Assembly (NCBI GenBank): GCA_027627225.1
Contig: CM051034.1
Span: 43,058,048 to 43,122,047 of the forward strand
Source: Congeria kusceri
Taxonomy: Eukaryota; Mollusca; Bivalvia; Myida; Dreissenidae
DNA length: 64,000 nt
Direction of reading: 5' to 3'
Part shown: positions 39,001 to 51,000 of the stretch, in pieces
Layout: each line of letters starts with the position of its first letter
How positions within the stretch are numbered: position 1 is the first letter of the stretch
Notes under the pieces: model-generated
The model's database searches: none
Told to the model about the DNA's origin: nothing
The model's input: the letters and a program-made list of their open reading frames with translations, nothing else
Program-made: the position numbers and the translations under genes

Positions 39001-42000
39001 GTAGTTGGAACACCATCTCACTTGAGTGCATCTTTACAATGGAAATCACTTAAATTCTATCGCGTTTATTGTCGCTGCAATGTAATAAACTTGTCGTATC
39101 ACCAGATGAAACCGTCCGTGTAGTACTTAGTTAACGTCTAATAAGTCTATTTCTGTCACTTTCTTCGGTGTTCCTTCAAATTGTGAAAAATCAAAGTAAA
39201 CACCGGCACGAGGTTTGGCTTCGTAGGCATTCGAACGTATATGAAATTCAAACGCTTACTGGTGCAATTTAAAATAGTTCGTCGTCATGTAGTTAGAGAA
39301 CCGCTTATGACTTCGTGAACTTTATTAGTAGTCAAAGAAACGCACTATCAAAGAAACATGAACGCTGTGAATCAGAAAACTCCAACTTAAATAAATTTGT
39401 TTGCAATTCTTCACTGCAAATATAGCTACCGTTTGTACCTTTTTATTGTGACGAAAACATGTTTTCTTGATTGTTTTTCTTCCATACATATATAACACAA
39501 TACACTGTATACACGTGTTCAGCCAACCACATGTTTTATAGCATATTATTTGTCAAATGAATTATCAAGTCACATTGGTGTAAATTATATGATTATCGTC
39601 TTGCGATCAGCAGATCGTGAATTCGATCGATACTCAGGGACTCTCTCTCAAAGACACAAAGTACTGGATCTACATATTGTCTCGATAAGCCCCGGGCTTA
39701 ATAAATACAATACAATACAATAAATACCCCGCGACCGTCCATTATTGTCAATTTGTAATAACAAATTACAATTACAAATGATATTCTAATCTTTCCCCGT
39801 CATTTGTTTGCCAACAAGAATTTGAATGTAGCAATGGTAACCTTAGGTCAAATCATTTATGCATGTTGTTAACTACGTAACGTCCCCATGCGTATGCTAT
39901 TCGATACCGGGAATTATAAATGACTCTAATGTTCAACTTATTTATCTTGTATCCCTGTCATCCTTTTCAACAATAATTGATCTTTGGCTGTGAACATAAT
40001 CTGGTTAAAACAACAATCACCACTACATAAATATTTATCAACTGCTCAGAACAACTATATCCGATTTCAATCATCTTCGGTTCACCTTTTTCCCAACCAA
40101 TGTCGACATCAATGACTCTCTATCGACCCAATAATCTTTAGATGCGTGCTCAATCACAAAAGCAGCACTCTGTTCTACTATTTCTGAGCTCCCAATGTGT
40201 ATTTATTGTTTGAAGACTTAAGTTTCAAAGAGACAACGCTGTGACATCCGATAGCCTGATTTCATTGCAGTTGGCTTCAGAATCTAAAAGAAATTTTTCT
40301 TACATGCGATACGATTTTACGTTAACTTTGCTATGGGATTATTTATTATTGAACATTATTTTGGTTAAACATGCGTTTATGAAAAAATATTGCAACGTCG
40401 TATTGTGAATCAAGAACATCGGGTCATTTATGTATAGATATTGTCAGTGTTCTATTTAAAAGTACAGTGTATTTTTTTTTGTACGACTGTCGACGCAGAA
40501 GCTGCATGGTATATTATTAGTTTCACAATATACATTGGGGACACGTTCGAGTTTTCATAATTAGGCATACTGGTATACACAATAATGCATTTCCTTGAAT
40601 TTGTCCCATTTTCATTTGTATGCCATTTTGTCAGATCGCTAATTTTGGGTGGTAGTGTGTAATCGGACAACTGATAGATGTGAACAATAGTATCATTGAC
40701 ACGAGTTCTCTCACGTGTCCGTAGGGCCCGTATTCACCAAACTATTCTTAGACTAAAGGCTCATAATAACGAATATTATTGAAAAGGTATTGTTCCAAAA
40801 TCGCTGTATTTTATTCTTACTTGGCATTTACACACTCTAATTACATCATTCTTTATTTAAAACGATTTGTTAATGATATTAGCAATAAATATTTGCAAAC
40901 GCAGAAGTATATTTTTAATTTAAGTCTGTTCTTTAAATTCTTAAGTCTAAGAATGTGCTTATTCATATGGGCCCATCTCGAAAAAACAGAGAGAACATGC
41001 CGTATAGTATTCGACATTTTGACAAGGATTTGGTCATGTAAGTTACTTATAACAAAATAACTCCAACAACTGTGATGGAAAATTTAATGAATACGTTTGA
41101 TAAGCACAATTACGTCATATAGCTTTGATTATTATCAAACAAAAAGCTTCGCATCGATTTGTGTTTATTTAATTAGTTTTCGTGTCAAAATTAATATTTG
41201 TGCCGAAACAATATCCACATTAGTTAAAACAAACGTTATACAACATTTAGTTTAAAATAATCTAGTCGTGAATATAGTTTCCATTTTAAATACCAATTGA
41301 AATACATTTGGCTCGTCATTTACTCCTTATTTTTTCAGGTGGCCATTTAAGCAAAAATCAATTAACCGATTTTCAGATTTATTCACAAATACATGTAAAT
41401 ATTTATTTACTTGACCAAACTGCTCACTTCCATGCAGCAGAAACGCTCCATCCGGCATCGTAACAATTATAACGATGCAGTCGAAGCGCTGTTGAAGCCC
41501 CCGTGGCCATTAAAAAGAGAGAGGCAGTTTGGTTCTAACACATGTAAACCCTTGTGTGTTTTATTACACGTTTGAAGGTTTATGACCAGCAGGCCAAGCA
41601 GTAATTGCGTCCATTCCAACCCACACGAATGCACATTTACATTAGATCTCACTTTCAGCCTGTTGTATTTACCGCGGTTACAATGTAATGAACTTGTAAT
41701 GCATTGACACGAGCAGTGGATTCGAATTGCCAGGTCCTACTTAACGGCATTCGGTCTTTTAATCATGGCATTTACATTTTCAATTAGAACACGTTGCAAA
41801 TGGTTGTGAAACACATAAGGCGTGATCTTTAGGAAACACATATGCTTTAGATATCTATATTTTCTTTGCATCTGACCATCAGTCTTCGAGTCTTGTCTTC
41901 CAATGACTATTGCAAGAGTTAAGTAGTTTAGAATTCTTCTATCGCCAACACAGCCAATAAAATGTGTTTAACTTCGAATCTGGCACCTGGTTAAATTACA

Positions 42001-45000
42001 GAATATATAAGAAAGAGATTACATTTGAAAAATACTTAACTAGTGTTCCTTATTACCTATCGTCTTACCTTTTAAAATTTAGATGCTCTAATCATAAATT
42101 ACCAATTGAAAAAGGTCGTTACTTTAGAATAGATCGCCATCAGCGTGTATGTACTTTGTGTAACTTCAACCGATTAGGCGATGAGTTCCACTATCTGTTT
42201 GAATATGATTATTTTTCAGTTAATAGGCGTAAATATTTGCCTTCCTATTTTTGTATCCGTCCAAGTATCCTCAAAACTGAACAGTTATTATCTAGCTCTA
42301 ATACAAATGTACTCGCCAAACTTGCAATTTTTGTTAAACATATTATGCTGAAATTCCGTTCAAATGTATTGGGCAAAGCTATCTACCTTATTAATAAGTA
42401 AAAATTTTCTGGTTCCACCTATTTACATGTACTTTTCAAATTCATATATACAATTGCAACTCATGTTTTGTATGTTTGTGTATGTGTGCATTCCCATGCT
42501 TTTTCATTCCATGTTTTGTGAATTGTTATGTGTTTTGCAACTCATATGCTTTTGGGAAGGCCTTGATAATTAAATAAAATCTTGAAATCTTCACTCTGGT
42601 ATTTGTCATGTGTTTCGTTATCTAATTTCAGTGCCTATAGTACCCAATTTTATCCTCAAACTAGAGGAATCGTCCGGCTCTAACAAGGACAACGGGACCT
42701 CTGAGTTATACAACATCATTTGCAAAAATAGGACGAACTTTGATGACTCGTACACTGAACGTGTTGCAGAGGGTGTTAAGTCGCGTGCTCCGGGCGAAGC
42801 ATTTAACGGAAGTGAATATCAGCCAGGGCCTCCGGTCGACTGCGAGAGCGTGCGCAATGACACGGCAGCCGAAGAGATCCGAAAACGTGCGAAAGAGCAG
42901 GAATATATGGAATATGGGGAGGCAAATGTAAAAGCCGGAATCATGTTCGGCTCCAAGGCTCTAGTACAGATGCTCTTTAATCCATTTGTGGGCCCAATAA
43001 CTAATAGGTACCATCACGTCTGTTGTTGTTTTTTTCTATAAAAATAATTAATATTGTGACGTGTCGTGGGAAACCCGGGCTTAATGCATCTGCGTAAAGT
43101 GTCGTCCCGGATCAGCCGGGTTTTCCCACGACATGCCCCATTAATATGTACTTTCGCCAAGGAGGTCAATATTTTGATACCTTTGGTTTGTTACCGTATG
43201 TTTATTTGTTTGTCTGTTAGCAGCTTTACGCAAATAGTTATGACTGTTTTACATGCAATGTTCTGGGAATGTTGGAAACGGCTCATTGAACAAATGATAG
43301 GTCGGATCACCGGATCCAGGAATCATTTTAAATGATTATTTATTAGTGGGAGTTAAGACAAGGGAGATAACCTATCATTAGGAAAATTAAAACTTGTAGT
43401 ACAGTGTAGTTTAAATATCTTGGCGGAGGTATGCTCCGACGGCGTTCTAAAACATTTGTTGTTCTTTATTATTTTTTTCTCGATGTATTGAGATTGGAGT
43501 TGTTTTTTTTTCTCTGGAATGCAATCTCAATAATTGTGTGATATTATTCATGTACTAAGTACGTGTAGATTTACATAAATATGCAAGCTGAAATCGATTT
43601 TACTGATTTTTTTTTTGGAAAAAAATAATTTGATTTCAGGCTTTAACGTAATTCTGTTTAAATCTGACATCACTATTTTATTTGTTAATTACTATATATT
43701 TTCTCCTGTGCCCGCCATTTTGTAAAACTGTACTTATATAAGTTTCGGTCTTTTGTTTCCAGAATCGGTTACACAATACCAATGTTTACCGGGTTCTTCA
43801 TAATGATGACGTCAACAGTTAGTAAGTATTAAGAAGCAGCAACATGTACTAAACATATATTGGCATTTTGTCACATACACTTAGCGGAAATATTTTTTCT
43901 GATTTTCAATTAACGCAAGTGTTTGACAACATCGAAACATGTATTAAAATAACACATAGGTTTGATTATAAAAATATGAAAAGTTGTTTGAAAGAAACAG
44001 ATAGATATAGCGTACAGCCGTTATGTATGAGTTGTTGATAATTACAGTTGTGCAAAGCGAAATATTTTGAATAAAGCAAGGGTTCTGTTTCGATCATTTT
44101 ACGTAGTTCAGTCGTTCATAAATTAATTACTCAGTTGTTAGCAACCTTAATACCGGTATTTAAATTGATATGTCACGCATTCAGTCTAAACACGTTGTTC
44201 TTTGTTTTTGCTGCTGTTGTTGTTGTATTCAATTAAAAAAAGTACGTTTATATACGTTTATATTTTAGTATTCGCATTTGGGGAGACCTATGCAGTACTT
44301 TTTGTTGCGAGAGCATTTCAAGGGATCGGGTCCGCCTGTTCGAGTGTTGCCGGTAGGTACATACAAATATATAAATGTAGTAGTCACGGTTTATCATTCA
44401 TTCGCGAACACTTTGATGGAAAACAAAAACAAAAAGTCAGAAACTAGAACAAAAAAATCACATTAATGTTCATATAATGAGAAAAATACTATTTTAGTAT
44501 TCGCATTTGGGGAGACCTATGCAGTACTTTTTGTTGCGAGAGCATTTCAAGGGATCGGGTCCGCCTGTTCGAGTGTTGCCGGTAGGTACATACAAATATA
44601 TAAATGTAGTAGTCACGGTTTATCATTCATTCGCGAACACTTTGATGGAAAACAAAAACAAAAAGTCAGAAACTAGAACAAAAAAATCACATTAATGTTC
44701 ATATAATGAGAAAAATACTAAAAAATTCCCTTGACATGTGTTATAGTTATAAATTTGTAACAGTAATGAGAAGAAACAGATACGTAAAACTGGTGTTTTT
44801 TTGAATTTATATTTATGTTTGCAAGAATCAGATGCAATTACGTAATGGTAACAATTGGACATGAAATTAAATATACACACAGACAAGACATTAAAAAAAA
44901 ACAGCAATAACATTCATCACCAATGTAATTAGCTTTGTGAAATATGTTTTACGTATGCTTGTACTTCATCGTCGCATCATCGTAGACTTTACATTAACTG

Positions 45001-48000
45001 ATTGTTGGCACAAAAAGTGCATTTCAAACATGAGCGAGTCCTTAGAGTTATTTCCTGGTTCGACAACCGCTTTAGCATTACACCAACACATATGTGTTTT
45101 CTTTTGGCATTATTCATACCTACATGGCTTATCGTGCGCATAAAACTGCCCTGTAAATTAGATTGCTGCATGTTTTACGAGTACCAAAGTGTTGTCTACA
45201 TGCTGATCGCGATATTCGTATCATGATACCTTTTAACAAGTCTCAAATGAAAATTGCAACGCTGTGGTCTGAAACTCGATCACCATTGTCTCGAAAATGT
45301 GTGTTTCAGTGTGTGAGGCATTCCCAAACAAATCTAGCAGACATTGCTTACCACGTGGTCCACTACTGTTGTCAACTCGCATTCCGTTTCCTTGACGATA
45401 GCTCTAACTGCGCGTGATGCATGTGTTTATGTACCAATTAACAGAAACTATTATTGTTAGTCATGAATTTATGGTAGTGCTAATATATGGGAATGTGTTG
45501 TCTTACACAGTTAAAGAGTTTTATTTCAGAAACGTTAGGCTTTATGTCAACAAGTACACATTGACCAATATGGGCTCGTTTGTTGGGGTCTCATATGGAA
45601 TTTTCTGATATATTCTATATGACTACAACTTCCCAGTTATCAAATATTTCGTTTGTAACTGTATGTTTATTTTAATACGTTATATTTGTTGTAAACAGTA
45701 TATTCGCGTCAACTTCGTATAATTTCCATGGAAAGCCAGCTATCAGCATTCTTTGCATATATGATGACACCTTCTGGCTTTCAAGGGACTATACAGTAGT
45801 TTAGGTTTCGTTTAAAGTTTAAACCTATTTATTTTAGCTCGATTGTGTTAAAAGCCTGAGGCTTACTGAGATACTGTCGAGTCCATTTCATTGGTAGAAC
45901 CAGTACTTTGTGTCTTTTGAGAAAGATCTTTCGAACGCTCCACGGGTAGGGATCAAACTAAGGACCTCCCGACCGCGAGGCAGACGTCACATCCATTACA
46001 CTACTTGTAATACTTATATATAAGTTTATAAACATTTCTCCTTCCATAGGTATGGGTATGCTGGCGGTGCGGTATCCAGACGACCAGGAACGCGGTAGGG
46101 CTATGGGCATTGCCCTGGGAGGCCTAGCCCTGGGGGTGCTCAGTAAGTACTGAAGACATGACAATCACATTGTTCTGTTCTGTTCTTTGTATCACAATGT
46201 TCTGTTATAGTTCTGACCGACCCAAAATCTAGGTTTTGCTAAGTGGCTGCAGTATATAGTGGCAAAGTTAGTTATAATACAAAAAGCTTACATAAAGTAA
46301 CTATGTAAAACTGTAAGGTTTTAATTGTTGGAACCTAAATACCGGTATAGAAAATGTATTTGATTCTTTGAAAGAATCATAGGTCTATGTCAGGTTAATA
46401 TCATACATTTTCCATCTTTCAATACATCCACACATCAAGCAAGATTAAATTTTTAATCCTCTGAAAACACGGCACCTTGTGACACAGCCTCCTTCGTTGT
46501 GTTTACAAAATCGTACACCCAACTAGGGCGCGTATTCGTACACCCAACTAGGGCGCGTAATCACCAACCAATTCTTATACTTAAGAATACAGAACAGACA
46601 TAGACTCATGAAAAAAGGTACGTCTGCGTTCGCAAATATACTGGGTCCCAATGTCGCTTATATCATTAACGTATCGTTCCAACTGAAGAATGCTGTAATT
46701 AAAGCTGTTTGTTGAATACCAAGTAAGATTTCAATTAACAGCGTTCTTAGAACAGAACGGTTTCAAAAATATTCTATATTCTTACATCTTAAGTCTGAGA
46801 ATAGTTTGGTGAATACGGATATAGTTTTACGTATATGGACGATTTCACTTCTTGCAGTCGGCCCCCCGTTTGGTGGCGTCATGTACCAGTTCGCGGGCAA
46901 GGAGGCGCCATTCCTTATCCTCGCCTTCCTGGCCCTGTGCGATGGAGGTAATGTGCCACAATAATGTCTTGCTGCACCAGGGCTGGTATTCACAGAGCTC
47001 CTAAGGCAAAGCTTAACATAAGTTAAACTTAAGTAAAAATTTAAGATCAATTTTTCTACTTGAAATCCAGAGATTTGTGTTAACAAAGGCTACAACATGA
47101 ATCATCAAAGCAAAATTTACCAGTTTAAAACTATTTAATTTAAAATCGCGTATACATTGTACATGAAACAGAAAGAGACTTAAGAAATCTTTTGTATTTA
47201 AGAAATTTATTTAAGGGGCTTTGTGAATAGAGACCCAGGTGATAGGAGTGCCTCAGGTAGAACAGGATTAGAGGACACAGAGAGGTCACGTATAGATACT
47301 TTGTCATTGCATGCAGCTACCCAAGTGCAGTGCCGGAGAGTGAGTTCTTTCCCGGCCTCGGTAGTGTATACATCGACCTAGACACGACAGTGTAACCACC
47401 ATTTACGTGTATCAATACATTTTATTATACCTCACTTGATTATTTCTCTATATAATGCATATAAACTGCAGCGGGCAACAATTTGATATGTCGCCCGCTA
47501 CCGCTATGTCGCCCAGTACGCAAATGATACGGAATTGTCCGGTATAATAAAATAAATATTGACTTCCTTGAGGGTGACAGTGCGTCTCGTCAACCCTCGA
47601 CAAACATTGTCGACCTCGGCTAAAGCCTCGGTCGACAGTGTTGCCTCGGGTTGACAATACGCACTGTCATCCTCAAGGAAGTGAATATTTATATAATAAC
47701 ATTCAACTGACGCAATGCGCATTTTTGGTTTTTAGTTATTGACGTATACTAGTATCTTAGAATGCCAGTACGTGTTATTAAGCGCAGGGGCTATTAATCA
47801 AATCAAATTTAATTAATAACATGTTAATAAAAAGCTGTTTCGGTTTTTCTGTTTTCATTTTCGGTATTAAAATGATGCTTTATAATATGTAATATATCGG
47901 CGCATTCATTGATTAAGCAACCATGATCACATTCCTGAATTTTTGTTTAACTTTACAAATGATGTTAATGTTGGAAGCCAACATTTGTATGTAAAGCAAA

Positions 48001-51000
48001 TTATGTTGGTTAAAAGTTTGAAACCAATTTTTTTCGACAAAGCGAATAAATTGCATAACAAGACTTATTATGTTATGGTGATAACCATTTGGACTGTTCC
48101 AGCCCTTCAACTGTTTGTGCTACAGCCAGCCGTCCAGCCGGAGTCGCAAGAGGGAACTTCTTACGTCACACTCCTGAAGGATCCCTATATCCTTATAGCT
48201 GCAGGTATACTATAATATGCAATATTATTATATCCTCATAGTTGCAGGTTACGGTAGTTCATATAAAAGATCTCTACATCCTCGAAGCTGCGGGTAAATT
48301 TACCTACAGGATCCATATATCCCCATAGCTGCAGGTACAATAATGTGCAACATCCCTATATCCTCATAGCTACATGTAAAATAGTAGTACAATATCCCAA
48401 TATCTTGATAGCTGAATAAACATTGATATTCAATATCACTTTATCCTGATAGAGCTGCAGATAAATTAATGTTCAAGATACCTTCATCCTCATAGCTGCA
48501 GGTAAATGTGTATACAATAGTTCTTTATCCTCATAGCTGCAGGTAAAAAAAATATACAAGATCCCTATATCTTTGTATCTATAAGTATTTTTTGTACAAC
48601 ATCCTTATATCCTCATAGCTGCAGATAAATTTATATACAAGACCCCTATATCCTCATAGCTGCAATCAAATAATATACACGATCCCTATAGCATCACAGT
48701 TGTAGGTAAATTTAGTTATATAGATCCCTATATCCTCACAGTTGCAGGTAAATATATGTACAAGATCCTTATATCCTCACAGCTGCTGATAAATGTATAT
48801 ACAATATCCCTATATCATCATAGTTGCAGGTAAAATTATATACAAGATCCATAAAGCATCATAGTTGTATGTATACTTATATACAAGATCCCTATATCCT
48901 CATAACTGCAGGTAAATTTATATTCAAGATCTCTATATCCTCACAGCTGCAGATAAAATTATACAGTTGTAAAAAGTATCAATATATTCATACATTTTTT
49001 AAAGTAAAGTTATATACAAAATTCCGATATCCTTATTGCAACAGATAATTTAACTATATACAAAGATCCGTATGTATCCACAGTTGCAAGAAAATATGTT
49101 TGGAGTTATCAGTCCAGTTTGTTAACGAACGAGATCTATTTTACAATCAAATATAAAGGCAAAAATGGTCAATTACAAGAATATTTGTAAATAAATAATT
49201 AATTATTTAGACGGAAAAGTAGCACTTAAAACACGATGGAACCAGCAAGGAATCCATTTACACTTAATGCGTATCGGATACTTTCATAATAGAAAATGTT
49301 ATAAAAAGCTTGAACAGTCATTTTATTTTCACTTTTACAAAACCTTCAAAAAGTAACATATTTTAACTTGCCATTGAAATGTCTTGGGTTTTTCTTCGGA
49401 CTGAAGCTCAATCAAATTATTTTAAATTAAAACTTCAGATTTCACATCCACGTTGATAATAATAGAATGTCACGCTTTCAGCAATTTGCTAAAGGGTGAA
49501 AAATGAGCATCATTGAACAATAATATTGGATATTAAGGCAAGTTTAATGATTGACGTTTTTCACAGATTTCATTAACTGTTTTGATTAGTTTTAAGGCTA
49601 AATATTCAGACGTTGTAGAAATTAAACGCAGTGATATATTACAGCTGTTTTCATAAACACCAATACTCTGTGTACATTATTATATTGAATAGATTTTCTA
49701 CAAAAAAACATGACCTCCACGATTTTATTTTTAAGCAAGAACATTATTGGTTGTGTTCATTATTAGTCGCAATATAACTACACACATTGTTTGGTCCTGA
49801 ATCCAGTATTATACGTACATATGTACAGTTTAGTGCATACCGGTAATTATAACAAAATACTAGTAAGTCAATTGCGGATTCGTTGAATACATGACATTAA
49901 ATCCATAACAATAAACCGAAATAAATTATTATATTAAAATCATGCGTTCGTCGTATTCATATGTAACCGTGTGATAAATGTAGTGGACATTTGCGTTCCA
50001 ATAAAATATTCCGTTAATTTTGACATTTCCTGAACGACGTTTCAAAACCCACGAATGTTGTTCGATTTCTTTAAATTTCAATGTTGATAAAGAAACTTTA
50101 TCGCATATATAAAGACACTTTATCGCATACAGAGCTTCTCAATATGACTAGTTCTCAATAATTACTTTGCTATAAAGTTTCTGATACAGAGCTTCTCAAT
50201 ATGACTAGTTCTCAATAATTACTTTGCTATAAAGTTTCTGATGCCATTGAGTTATCTTTTCCGAGCATAATAGACTGACAGGAAAGGTTCTCATGAATCT
50301 GCATCGTACTCTATATCCGAACTGATTCTAAATCATTTACCCAACAATGATTGTGTTTCTTTCTCTACATCATCTGACGAACATTTTTTGTGTGTTATTT
50401 TTTGAATTTGTTTAAAGTACGAAAATGTGTGTCATATCATCGACTTACTACTTGCATGCAAATGCTGGTAACACATGGCGCGAACTGTCAGACAAATGCA
50501 ATCGGAGCAAACATAAAAATGACTGCAATTACTACACGGAGTTATATTACTGAACTATTTCCTTGAGTGAACACAGACTTTGTCTTCAAACAAAAACTGT
50601 GTGCTCAAACAAGTGTGGCCTTAGCGATCGCTTGAATTCAGGTTTTCTATGCTGTTTCCACGTTCTATTTTACGTTTTTAAAGATTTTTTTTACAATAAC
50701 ATCCATTTTGATAAAACATAGGGTCAGGTGCTGCTTTGATAAAAAGAACTTGCTTACATGGACATTGCAATGATAGCTTCCTCGTGGATTTATTGCAGGG
50801 TATATCACATTTGCTAAGGGGACATTGCAGTGATAGAGCCCTACTTGATTTATTGCAGGTTCAGTAACATTTGCTAACGTGGACATTGTAATGGCAGAGC
50901 CCTTCTTGATGTATTGCAGGTTTCATTAAACTTGCTAACATTGTGATTGCGATGATAGATCCTTCATTGATTTATTGCTTGCATGTTCTATAGCATTGGC

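Larger units (their letters stand above)
44261..44718 (+). repeat. perfect 229-bp tandem duplication containing VMAT exon 4
   Basis: Two copies (44261-44489 and 44490-44718) show no difference by eye. Each contains the acceptor TATTTTAG, the whole 84-bp exon 4, its donor, and ~137 bp of downstream intron. Exact identity in introns means a very recent duplication or an assembly duplicate. Confidence 0.9.

Noticed and set aside
47448..47722. Minus-strand frames at the long hairpin as a gene
   Set aside because: They simply cross the inverted repeat and contain no family motif.
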